Positions 1-8,323 of a stretch of DNA of 10,411 nucleotides are shown here, one piece after another. Source of the stretch: Spirochaetaceae bacterium. Lineage in GTDB: Bacteria > Spirochaetota > Spirochaetia > PWKH01. The notes under the pieces were generated by a model. The model worked only from the letters and a program-made list of their open reading frames with translations, did no database searches and had not been told where the DNA came from. Positions within the stretch are counted from its first letter, which is position 1. Every line of letters begins with the position of its first letter. The stretch spans positions 1 through 10,411 of the forward strand of contig PWNW01000110.1 in the NCBI GenBank assembly GCA_003557605.1. The letters run 5' to 3'. A program made the translations under genes and the position numbers.

Positions 1-118
1 CGGGTTCCGGTTCCGGTTCCGGTTCAGGCTCTGGCTCCGGTTGCGGTTCGGGCTCAGGTTCAGGCTCGGGTTCCGGTTCCGGTTCCGGTTCAGGCTCTGG
101 CTCCGGTTGCGGTTCCGC
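1..118. repeat. Hexamer tandem array with 66-bp higher-order repeat
   Basis: On the plus strand the sequence is an unbroken run of 6-base units of the form YTNNGG (ttccgg, ctccgg, ttcagg, ttgcgg and similar). Each unit encodes Glu-Pro or Gln-Pro on the minus strand. Bases 1-49 are identical to bases 67-115, so 11 hexamers (66 bp, 22 residues) have been duplicated as a block. The two Gln codons, at 107-109 and 41-43, mark the period. Copy-number changes by whole units would keep the reading frame and change only linker length. Confidence 0.92.
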
Positions 119-268
119 ATGAAGTTCTTCGGGCTCAACTACCGTTGTCTCATCAAAAACGGGCTCTGCCCGGTACTGCTGATACAGAAACAGCAGTCCG
201 GCCCCAGCGGCAACGATTAAAATTATAATGAAAACAAACAATACCCAAAGAACTCGTTTTTTCGCCAT
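1..268 (-). CDS. Membrane-anchored protein with Glu-Pro repeat linker (N-terminal part only)
   Basis: The first 89 codons of a gene that continues beyond the left edge. The product starts MAKKRVLW and has one hydrophobic segment at about residues 6-29 with no Cys lipobox, so it should be a bitopic inner-membrane protein with its bulk outside the cytoplasm. A short acidic stretch follows. From about residue 52 to the edge there are 19 consecutive Glu-Pro or Gln-Pro dipeptides, a stiff extended linker of the kind that spans a periplasm. The ATG lies 5 bases after the coaE stop, with AAGGA about 12 bases upstream, so it is the last visible gene of the polA-coaE cluster. An anchor plus Pro-rich linker followed by a SPOR or other peptidoglycan-binding domain would fit, and a TonB-like protein is the alternative. 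The C-terminal domain that would decide is not in the window. Confidence 0.8.
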   Translation of the reverse strand, partial: MAKKRVLWVLFVFIIILIVAAGAGLLFLYQQYRAEPVFDETTVVEPEELHAEPQPEPEPEPEPEPEPEPEPEPEPQPEPEPEPEPEPEP

Positions 269-273
269 ATATA

Positions 274-867
274 CTATATATCCTTTTTATGAATCAAATG
301 TAACATTTCCTCCAGCTGGTTTTTCAAATGAATTCTGTTTCCAGTATTATGAATAGAGAAAACAGCATTCCTGCATGTGATATTATACACATGAATATGT
401 TTCTGTGCACGCTCGCGCTGCAGAAATTCACGGAAATTTGTTCCGTCACGTACTTTTCCACGGTAAAACCTTACGAAAAAGGGTGATCTGACATACACTC
501 CATAATCACATATGCTGTCAAGGTCCATGTAGTGAAGCAGCGCTGCGTTTATCACAGAATGGATTCTCTTTGCTTTGTCCTTTTCAACCAAGTCTATGCA
601 CCTCTGCTTCATCCAAGGGTGGACGATTCCCTCAAGCAGCAGTCTCTTATGGTAATCTTTGAAGACAATTCTTCCCAGCCGGCTCCTGTCCACCCTGCCG
701 TCCCGCAGAATATCATCCCCGAATATCGAAGACACTTCCTTTTTCAAGGCCTCCAGGGCCTGATGTCCCAGCGCATCAACTTCAATGACATGCCAGCCGG
801 CTTCCTGAAAAAGAGATCCCACGGTGCTTTTCCCGCTGCAGTACTTTCCAGTCAGTCCGACTACCAT
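274..867 (-). CDS. coaE: Dephospho-CoA kinase
   Basis: This enzyme catalyses the last step of coenzyme A synthesis in the cytoplasm, ATP-dependent phosphorylation of dephospho-CoA at the ribose 3'-hydroxyl. The 197-residue product has the usual length of about 200. The P-loop is at residues 4-15 (GLTGKYCSGKST). VDALGH at 30-35 matches the conserved VDAD..H region of the family, with Gly in place of one residue. DGRVDR..L followed by the EGIVHP segment is also typical. The C-terminal half (lid and CoA-binding region) is more divergent from common bacterial CoaE, although an Arg-rich stretch and a final long helix are present. The ATG overlaps the polA stop by one base (TAATG), indicating translational coupling; GGGGAG lies 10 bases upstream. 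polA followed by coaE is a recurrent order in spirochaetes (from memory). Confidence 0.9.
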   Translation of the reverse strand: MVVGLTGKYCSGKSTVGSLFQEAGWHVIEVDALGHQALEALKKEVSSIFGDDILRDGRVDRSRLGRIVFKDYHKRLLLEGIVHPWMKQRCIDLVEKDKAKRIHSVINAALLHYMDLDSICDYGVYVRSPFFVRFYRGKVRDGTNFREFLQRERAQKHIHVYNITCRNAVFSIHNTGNRIHLKNQLEEMLHLIHKKDI

Positions 868-3566
868 TAATGCATATCTCCCCAGCTTTTTCCGGTTTCC
901 ACGGTTACCTGAAGCGGCACCTTGAGGTCAGCTGCCTTCACCATCTCCTGATGCAGGATATCACAGGTTTGCTCTGCTTCATCGTCGGGTACTTCAAGAA
1001 TGATTTCATCATGTATCTGCAGCAGCATCTTTCCTGACAGACCGCTTTTCTCCATGCGGTCACTGATACGTATCATCGCAACTTTCATAATATCTGCCGC
1101 ACTTCCCTGGATAGGGGTATTCACCGCAATTCGCTGTGCCCCCATGCGCTCCATTCGGTTTTTGCTGAGGATTCCCGGCACAGGTCTGGTCCTTCCCATC
1201 AGTGTTCTGACTTCACCGGTCTGCTCCGCCTCCTTGACAACCCGGTCAATGTAAGACTGTATACCCGAATAGCGCTGAAAGTAGGCCTCAATAAATGCGT
1301 CGGCCTGCTTTCTCGATATCGAAAGCTCCCGGGCAAGCCGGAAGGATGACATCCCGTACATCACCCCGAAGTTAATTGTCTTGGCTGCCCTCCTCTGCTC
1401 CGGAGACACCTGATCAATGGGAATCTGGAATATCAAACTGGCGGTGCGGCTATGAACATCCAGACCTTTGAGAAAGGCCTCCTGAAGTCCTGGATCATCG
1501 GCAAAATGAGCAAGAAGCACCAGCTCAACCTGGGCATAGTCGGCGGAAACAAAACTCCATCCTCTGCGGGGGATAAACGCACGCCGTATCTTTCTGCCCT
1601 CTTCAGTCCTGATCGGAATATTCTGAAGATTGGGATTTCTGCTTGAAAGTCTGCCGGTGGCAGTGCCTGTCTGAGTATAGGAGGTATGAATTCGGCCGGT
1701 TTCATGGTGTATCAGGAGAGGAAGGGTATCCACATAGGTGCTCTTCAGCTTAGAAAGCACCCTATGATTGAGAATCAGGCGGGGAACCTCATCTTCAAGA
1801 GCAAGGACTTCCAGCACCGAGGTATCAGTTGAATACCCGGTTTTCGTTTTCTTGACAGGTTTCAGCCCCCGTTTCTCAAACAGGATCGTCTGGAGCTGTT
1901 TGGTTGACTGGATATTGAATTCCTCTCCGCAGAGGGAAAACACCTGCTGCTGGATATGAGCAAGCTGCTGCTGAAGATCTTCGCTGTATTCAGTAAGCAT
2001 CTCAGGAACCAGTAAAATACCTGCAAGTTCCATTTCCGCAAGAATTCTGAGAACCGGCATCTCCATCTCATACATCAGCCGATCCAGCGAACGCTCCTTC
2101 AGCTGCTTAGAAAGCAGCTCATAGAGCCGAAAGGTGATGTCCGCATCTTCAGCTGCATATTCAGCAGCACGATCCAGGGGCACATCAAAGAAGGTGGTTC
2201 CCTTTTCCACCACATCGGTATACCGGATGGTGGTATATCCCAGCATGCGCTCAGCAAGAAAATCCATTGAATAGCCGCCGAGGGAGGAATCAAGAATCCA
2301 TGCAGCAACCATGGTGTCAAACAAACCGCAGGTGATATTAACACCGCGGCGGCGCAGCACCTTGCAGTCATATTTGATGTTCTGCCCGATACAGGTATGT
2401 GCCCCGTTGCCAAGCAGCTTCATAAGTCCCGGCTTTACATCATCAAAAGAGAGGTATCTGGTTCCCCCGGCTGAAAGGGCAACATACCAGGCTGTTCCGG
2501 ATTTCAGGGCTATGGAGAATCCGGCAATGTCTGCGTCCATTTCATTAAGACTGTCGGTCTCAATATCAAAGGAGAATACTTTTGCCCTGCAGGCCAGTTC
2601 AATTACCTCATTCAGCGCATCCTGTTCAGTAACCGCAGTGTACTCTCCCCTTTTTGGTGAAGCATCTTGCGATTTGCTCTTTTCTGCATTTCCCGCCTGG
2701 GCCGCCAGGGTATCTGCACCGATTGCTTCGAAGTCCTGTTTCGCATGCTCCCAGGTCACCTGATCAATCGGTGTTCCCGGCAGTGAACTGCACATCCCTT
2801 CAATCCGCTTCAGTGTGACAAGCTCCCTGCTTAGACGGGATGATTCAAGGCCCTGTTCAATCTTTTTTCTGTTTGCAGGGCTCAGTTCCTGCACATGATC
2901 AAGAACCCCGCTGAGATCACCGTACCGCTGCAGAAGGTCAGCAGCACCCTTCGCCCCGATCCCCTTAATGCCGGGAATGTTATCGGAGGAATCTCCCACC
3001 ATGGCAAGATAATCGGCTATTTGGTCCGGTCTGACCTGAAAATGCTCAGTTACCAGCTCTTCGGTATAGCGTACATAGGATTTCTTTTCATACCGCAGGG
3101 TGGAAACACCTCTTGCATCATCCACAAGCTGCAGAAGGTCCTTGTCATTTGAAACAACGGTGCAGCTGACCTGGGCATCAATGCACCCTGCTGTCACCGT
3201 GGCAATAATATCATCTGCTTCATACCCCTCCAGGCTCAGGCTTTCCACCCCGGCTTTCTCCAGAATCGACTCAATCAGGGGTATCTGGTTGTGAAGGTCC
3301 TCCGGGGTTTTATCCCGCTGAGCCTTATATTCAGGAAACAGTTCATGGCGGAATGTCGGGGCCCGAGAGTCCATTGCCACGGCAATTCTCGTCGGTTCAT
3401 ATTCTTTTATCAAAGAGAACAGGGACCGGAAAAACCCGAAAACCGCCGACACATTGTTCCCCTGATGATCGGTCAAAGGCCTGTTGATGAAGGCAAAATA
3501 GGATCGGTAAATAAGTCCGTATCCGTCAATCAGCATCAGGTGTTCGGTATTGTCAGCTCTTCCCAT
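867..3566 (-). CDS. polA: DNA polymerase I
   Basis: The 899-residue protein has the full three-domain plan. Residues about 9-290 form the 5'-3' exonuclease (LIDGYGLIYR at 12-21, EADD at 116-119, NDKD at 140-143, SDNIPGIKGIG at 194-204). Residues about 310-490 form the 3'-5' exonuclease with the acidic residues intact (D334 and E336, N396-YD400, Y470 with D474), so proofreading should be active. Residues about 500-899 form the polymerase: motif A SADYAQVEL at 674-682, motif B RRAAKTINFGVMYG at 725-738, motif C QIHDE at 850-854. The family Arg after motif A QIEL is Val683 here, and the usual Gly in the SxFGLA segment after motif B is Arg743. It fills gaps left by Okazaki primers and excision repair. 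The ATG has AAAGGAG 5 bases upstream and lies 17 bases after the stop of the phosphodiesterase gene. Confidence 0.97.
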   Translation of the reverse strand: MGRADNTEHLMLIDGYGLIYRSYFAFINRPLTDHQGNNVSAVFGFFRSLFSLIKEYEPTRIAVAMDSRAPTFRHELFPEYKAQRDKTPEDLHNQIPLIESILEKAGVESLSLEGYEADDIIATVTAGCIDAQVSCTVVSNDKDLLQLVDDARGVSTLRYEKKSYVRYTEELVTEHFQVRPDQIADYLAMVGDSSDNIPGIKGIGAKGAADLLQRYGDLSGVLDHVQELSPANRKKIEQGLESSRLSRELVTLKRIEGMCSSLPGTPIDQVTWEHAKQDFEAIGADTLAAQAGNAEKSKSQDASPKRGEYTAVTEQDALNEVIELACRAKVFSFDIETDSLNEMDADIAGFSIALKSGTAWYVALSAGGTRYLSFDDVKPGLMKLLGNGAHTCIGQNIKYDCKVLRRRGVNITCGLFDTMVAAWILDSSLGGYSMDFLAERMLGYTTIRYTDVVEKGTTFFDVPLDRAAEYAAEDADITFRLYELLSKQLKERSLDRLMYEMEMPVLRILAEMELAGILLVPEMLTEYSEDLQQQLAHIQQQVFSLCGEEFNIQSTKQLQTILFEKRGLKPVKKTKTGYSTDTSVLEVLALEDEVPRLILNHRVLSKLKSTYVDTLPLLIHHETGRIHTSYTQTGTATGRLSSRNPNLQNIPIRTEEGRKIRRAFIPRRGWSFVSADYAQVELVLLAHFADDPGLQEAFLKGLDVHSRTASLIFQIPIDQVSPEQRRAAKTINFGVMYGMSSFRLARELSISRKQADAFIEAYFQRYSGIQSYIDRVVKEAEQTGEVRTLMGRTRPVPGILSKNRMERMGAQRIAVNTPIQGSAADIMKVAMIRISDRMEKSGLSGKMLLQIHDEIILEVPDDEAEQTCDILHQEMVKAADLKVPLQVTVETGKSWGDMH

Positions 3567-3583
3567 ACACGCTCCTTTGGTAT

Positions 3584-4339
3584 CTACAGCTCAAGGGTAA
3601 GTCCGTCATACGCCGGGCTGATGCCGTCAGGCAGCATGCTTTCCAGCTGGTCATGATCAATATCATGACACATGTGGGTAAAATACGCCAGTCGGGGTGA
3701 GAGAGTTTCCGCCATTTCAAGGGCCTGCTGAACATTCCAGTGGGTGGGGTGGGTCCGATACCGAAGGGCCCCGATGACCAGCACGTCAAGCCCCTTGAGC
3801 ATTTCAATGCTTTGTTCCGGAAGACCGCTGCAGTCCGTGATATACCCGAAGGGCCCTACCCGGTAGCCGGTAATGGTTCGGCAGCCATGTTGGACCGGAA
3901 TATGCATCACCCGATGCTCACCAATGTACGGAGCCTTTTCTGCAATATTATGCAGTTCAAGACTGGGAATCCCTCCTCCGCTGTTCCGGCCGGAGAAGAT
4001 GTAGCCAAAAGTTTCGGCTATCACAGAGATAGTTTCTTCATCACCGTACACTTGAAGTTTCTTTTCCTTGGAGAACACCCGGAGATCATCAATCCCGAAG
4101 ATATGGTCAGCATGTGCATGGGTGTAGCAGACCGAAGTCAGTGAAGTAATACCGCTGCGCAGCGCCTGCAGCCGAAATTCCTGGGGAGTATCAATCACGG
4201 CAGAATCACTTCCTGATTCAATCAGTACTGAGGACCTCCATCGCTGGTTTTTCGGGTTCTTGGATGAACAGACCCTGCAGGAGCATGCTATCACCGGGAT
4301 TCCATGGGAGGTCCCTGTACCGAGAAACGTCACCCTCAC
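3584..4339 (-). CDS. PhnP-like metallo-beta-lactamase-fold phosphodiesterase
   Basis: The 251-residue product belongs to the metallo-beta-lactamase hydrolases and most resembles PhnP, which opens 5-phosphoribosyl 1,2-cyclic phosphate in phosphonate breakdown. Visible features are GTGTSHGIP at 7-15, a Cys-x-Cys-x-x-Cys site at residues 19, 21 and 24, HAHADH at 74-79, His151, Asp169, His200, His222 and His225. These sit close to the PhnP dinuclear metal, catalytic and structural-zinc positions as I remember them. The C-terminus has the PhnP-type YDG segment. No phn genes are nearby, so its natural substrate may be another cyclic phosphodiester or nucleotide. The start is GTG, overlapping the upstream TGA stop as GTGA. 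No strong ribosome site is visible, so translation is probably coupled. polA follows after 17 bases. Confidence 0.88.
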   Translation of the reverse strand: MRVTFLGTGTSHGIPVIACSCRVCSSKNPKNQRWRSSVLIESGSDSAVIDTPQEFRLQALRSGITSLTSVCYTHAHADHIFGIDDLRVFSKEKKLQVYGDEETISVIAETFGYIFSGRNSGGGIPSLELHNIAEKAPYIGEHRVMHIPVQHGCRTITGYRVGPFGYITDCSGLPEQSIEMLKGLDVLVIGALRYRTHPTHWNVQQALEMAETLSPRLAYFTHMCHDIDHDQLESMLPDGISPAYDGLTLEL

Positions 4340-4833
4340 TGTGAAACCGCATCCCGAAGAATATCAGCAAAGGACCGCACACCCTGCTCCATCACCTCTC
4401 CGAGTTCCCTGAATGCACGGCTGAAATCAATATCTTTTGTCCGTTCGGCAAAGTAGTTCCTGACTGCCTCGGTGTCTGCACTGCCGAAATCAACCCGCTT
4501 CTTCAGCTCATCAAAGAGCTGTCCGGCGGTATCAGCTCCAGTTTTAACGCTTTCTTGTACCGCTGTCTCCAGGGTTTCAGTGTCTACTTGATCCATAATA
4601 CGCTGTATTTCATCCCGGCTGACTCCGGCATCCGAGAGGGCTTGTTCAAGCTGATCAAGGGATTGAATTATCTGCCTGCCCGCTTCATCTGTTTCAAGCA
4701 CTGAAGAGGGGGAGCCGATGCCGAACACCTGATACTGCCATCCCGGAAAGAGAATGAATGATCCGACAACCAGAACCGCCGCAATTACGATAAAGAGAAA
4801 AATCCTGCCGATGCATGATACAGAAACTGCCAT
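4336..4833 (-). CDS. Single-span membrane protein of unknown function
   Basis: I do not recognise this protein. With the ATG at 4833 it has 165 residues: a short N-terminus (MAVSVSCIGR), one strongly hydrophobic segment at about 10-29, a short loop, then about 120 charged residues rich in Glu, Asp, Gln and Ala that look largely helical. The Cys at residue 7 precedes the hydrophobic segment and does not make a lipobox. The frame is open further up to a TTG at 4872, but that codon lies inside the right arm of an inverted repeat, so the ATG is preferred. No ordinary Shine-Dalgarno sequence precedes the ATG; seven adenines do. Its stop overlaps the GTG start of the phosphodiesterase gene by four bases, so the two are probably made together. 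The topology suggests a cytoplasmic-membrane anchor, with the helical part most likely on the outer face. Confidence 0.75.
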   Translation of the reverse strand: MAVSVSCIGRIFLFIVIAAVLVVGSFILFPGWQYQVFGIGSPSSVLETDEAGRQIIQSLDQLEQALSDAGVSRDEIQRIMDQVDTETLETAVQESVKTGADTAGQLFDELKKRVDFGSADTEAVRNYFAERTKDIDFSRAFRELGEVMEQGVRSFADILRDAVSQ

Positions 4834-4840
4834 TTTTTTT

Positions 4841-4873
4841 CTTGCCCCCGTATCTACTGTATACGGGGGCAAG
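4841..4873. repeat. Perfect 13-bp inverted repeat at operon boundary
   Basis: Arms 4841-4853 (cttgcccccgtat) and 4861-4873 are exact reverse complements, separated by a 7-base loop. On the minus strand the dyad begins 3 bases after the ptb stop codon and ends 7 adenines before the ATG of the membrane protein. As RNA it would form a stable G+C-rich hairpin. It is not a standard intrinsic terminator, because neither strand has a U-tract on its 3' side: the T-run at 4833-4840 reads as A on the minus strand and precedes the stem on the plus strand. Possible roles are mRNA 3'-end protection for the ptb message, control of initiation at the adjacent ATG, or a dimeric regulator's operator. Confidence 0.85.
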
Positions 4874-4885
4874 GCGTTACGTCAA
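4858..4885 (-). promoter_or_regulatory. Possible internal promoter for the membrane protein-polA cluster
   Basis: On the minus strand TTGACG (4880-4885, five of six matches to the -35 consensus) is followed by a 16-base spacer and TATACA (4858-4863, four of six matches to -10). The -35 covers the last two ptb codons. The -10 lies at the loop of the inverted repeat, so the dyad would cover the -10 and start-site region, an operator-like arrangement. Transcription from about 4851 would include only the second arm. This is inferred from sequence alone and the -10 is weak. Confidence 0.35.
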
Positions 4886-5782
4886 TTGCTGTTTGGAAGA
4901 TACTGCAAGGGCAAAGCGAAGAGAATTGAGCCGGGTCGCTGAATCATCTGACCGGGAAGTCATTACGACGGGAACCTTCAGCCCAATGAGAATCCCTGCA
5001 TGTTCGGACCTGCCGAAGCAGGAAAGTGCTTTGTATACACTGTTTGCAGCATCAAGACAATGAAACAGCAGTATATCGGCATCTCCAGGAACCTCTCCCT
5101 CAATACCCTTTATTCTGGCGGCCTCTGCAGAAACTGCCCCGTCAAAGGCAAGGGGTCCCTCAATTACCGCATCACCGAACAGGTGCTGGTGATGCTGCAT
5201 CATCACCAGCTTTCTTGCATGAAGGGTGCTCTCAATCTTGTCGCTCACCTTTTCAACCGGGGCTATGCAGGCAATCTTCGGCCGTTGTATGCCCAGGGCT
5301 TTGGTAACCTGCAGCGCATTGTACAGTATGGCTTTCTTTTTTTCGATATCAGGGCTGATGTTTATTGCACCGTCGGTTATAAACAGCGGCTTCGGATATC
5401 CCTCAAGGGTAAACATGCTCACATGACTGATGAGTCCGCCGGCAGGGATCAAACCATGTTCCTTGTCCAGCAGGGCTCGGGTAAAGACCGAAGTCTGTAC
5501 ATTCCCTTTTACCAGGACCTGAGCTTTCTGCTTTTTTACCAGTGCCACAGCAGCCCTGCATGCCGTCTCGTCATCATCCTCATCAATAATCTCTGCCTTG
5601 GTGATATCAAGGCCGCGGTTGTCAGCAATATGCTTTATCTTTTCCAAGTCGCCGATAAGCAGAAAATCAGCCAGACCGGAAGCCAATGCTTCATGAACGG
5701 TAATAAGCGTCTCAGCATGTTCAGCCTTTGCAACAACCGCTGCTGCTTTCTGATGTATCGGCAGATACTCCTGCAGTCTCAT
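4877..5782 (-). CDS. ptb: Phosphate butyryltransferase (acyl-CoA:phosphate transferase)
   Basis: This enzyme transfers the acyl group of butyryl-CoA or a branched-chain acyl-CoA to phosphate, giving the acyl phosphate for the kinase encoded just upstream. The 301-residue product matches the usual Ptb length and is shorter than multi-domain Pta proteins. Family segments are KGNVQT at 92-97, GLISHVSMF at 106-114, ITDGAINISP at 135-144, GPLAFDGAV at 209-217 and the glycine-rich end leading to VPVVMTSRSDD at 270-280. The ATG has a strong AAGGAGG 8 bases upstream and lies 15 bases after the buk stop. Next to a branched-chain oxoacid oxidoreductase, the likely substrates are isobutyryl-, isovaleryl- and 2-methylbutyryl-CoA rather than only butyryl-CoA. 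Phosphate acetyltransferase of the same family is the alternative and less likely beside buk. Confidence 0.93.
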   Translation of the reverse strand: MRLQEYLPIHQKAAAVVAKAEHAETLITVHEALASGLADFLLIGDLEKIKHIADNRGLDITKAEIIDEDDDETACRAAVALVKKQKAQVLVKGNVQTSVFTRALLDKEHGLIPAGGLISHVSMFTLEGYPKPLFITDGAINISPDIEKKKAILYNALQVTKALGIQRPKIACIAPVEKVSDKIESTLHARKLVMMQHHQHLFGDAVIEGPLAFDGAVSAEAARIKGIEGEVPGDADILLFHCLDAANSVYKALSCFGRSEHAGILIGLKVPVVMTSRSDDSATRLNSLRFALAVSSKQQLT

Positions 5783-5797
5783 GATCAGCTCCTCCTT

Positions 5798-6886
5798 TTA
5801 CTTGCGGACATACTCCATTGCATCCTGTTTACCAGTCAGAACACGCATACCGTTTTCCGCCAATGCCTCCATCTCCCGCTCCCCGGGTATAATCAGCACT
5901 GGGGCAATGAATGATACCCTGCTGATGATATCATCGGTCAGCATTTTCAGTCTGGATGCTCCCCCGGTCAGCACCACTGAATCCACTTCACCGCTGAACC
6001 ATGCAGAAAGCCCGCAGATTTCCTTGCTGATCTGGTATCCCATAGCCCGAAGCACCAGGGACGCGTTTGCGTCCCCCTCATCTGCCATACGGGCAGCTTC
6101 CCGCATGTCCTTGGTCCCCAGATATGCAAAGACCCCTCCCCGCCCGCAGATTTTTTTTCTGATCTCCTTCATGGAATACTTCCCGGAACTTACCAGACCA
6201 GCAAGCTGCCCGGCAGGCACTCCCCCTGAGCGCTCAGGACTGAAGGGCCCGTCACCGTCAAGGGCATTGTTGACATCCACGGTCTTCCCTTCTGCATGGG
6301 CGGCAACAGAAATTCCCCCGCCGAGATGCGCAACAATCAGGCGGGCATCTTCATAATCAATCCCCAAATCCTCACAGGCTTTCCGTGCGGAGCTTTTATG
6401 ATTCAGAGCATGGAAAATGCTTCTCCTCTCCAGCTCCGGCATCCCTGACAGCCTTGCTTCAGGACACATTTCATCAACTACAACCGGATCTGCAATAAAT
6501 GCAGGGACCTTGAGCGACGTACTGAACCGATGGGCAATAACCGCACCCAGGTTGCTCGCATGCTCACCGTACCGAGCATCCATCAAGTCCCTGAGCATGT
6601 CCTCATTGACATGAAACACCCCGCTTGCAACTGGATGGAGCAGCCCTCCCCGGCCCACCACGGCAGATACCGAATCAAGAAGCTCCTTCTTTTCTTCCAG
6701 GGCTTCCATGATGCACTGGAACCGGTACTCCTCCTGGGAGGCAACTGAGGAAAACTGCTCCAGGTCCCTCCATTGGTGGGGCACTTCTTTGAAAAACAGC
6801 TGCTCTGCTTCCTGGAACAGGGAGATCTTGGTGGTGGTGGAACCCGGATTAATGATCAGCAGGATATGGTGCTCTTTGCTCTTCAT
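5798..6886 (-). CDS. buk: Butyrate kinase (branched-chain fatty acid kinase)
   Basis: This cytoplasmic enzyme makes ATP from ADP and butyryl phosphate or a branched-chain acyl phosphate. The 362-residue protein is a member of the acetokinase/ASKHA family: phosphate-binding INPGSTTTK at 12-20, AVVGRGGLL at 75-83, AHLGGGISV at 186-194 and DGPFSPERSGGVP at 212-224, which is typical of butyrate rather than acetate kinases. The frame opens with GTG at 6889 followed directly by ATG at 6886. AAGGAG at 6892-6897 lies 5 bases before the ATG but only 2 before the GTG, so the ATG is chosen. The ribosome site overlaps the stop codon of the oxidoreductase gene, indicating coupled translation. With Ptb it turns the acyl-CoA product of that oxidoreductase into acid plus ATP. 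Use of branched-chain acyl phosphates is inferred from context. Confidence 0.95.
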   Translation of the reverse strand: MKSKEHHILLIINPGSTTTKISLFQEAEQLFFKEVPHQWRDLEQFSSVASQEEYRFQCIMEALEEKKELLDSVSAVVGRGGLLHPVASGVFHVNEDMLRDLMDARYGEHASNLGAVIAHRFSTSLKVPAFIADPVVVDEMCPEARLSGMPELERRSIFHALNHKSSARKACEDLGIDYEDARLIVAHLGGGISVAAHAEGKTVDVNNALDGDGPFSPERSGGVPAGQLAGLVSSGKYSMKEIRKKICGRGGVFAYLGTKDMREAARMADEGDANASLVLRAMGYQISKEICGLSAWFSGEVDSVVLTGGASRLKMLTDDIISRVSFIAPVLIIPGEREMEALAENGMRVLTGKQDAMEYVRK

Positions 6887-6895
6887 CACAGCTCC

Positions 6896-8319
<1,424 letters not shown>

Positions 8320-8323
<4 letters not shown>

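Noticed and set aside
1..118. CRISPR array or non-coding satellite
   Set aside because: The units are 6 bases with no spacers, and they stay in frame with an N-terminal membrane-anchored protein.
4834..4872. Longer TTG start for the membrane protein at 4872
   Set aside because: It lies within the right arm of the dyad, has no ribosome site, and adds 13 residues with no hydrophobic or family character. The ATG at 4833 gives a normal short N-terminus before the membrane span.
4834..4873. Intrinsic terminator at the dyad
   Set aside because: The stem is strong, but the T-run is on the wrong side for both strands: it reads as A after the stem on the minus strand and precedes the stem on the plus strand. 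Factor-dependent or processing roles remain possible.
5000..5914. 304-residue open frame on the plus strand
   Set aside because: It is antisense to ptb and the end of buk, which have clear family motifs. Its product has no recognisable domain and looks like a low-complexity shadow.
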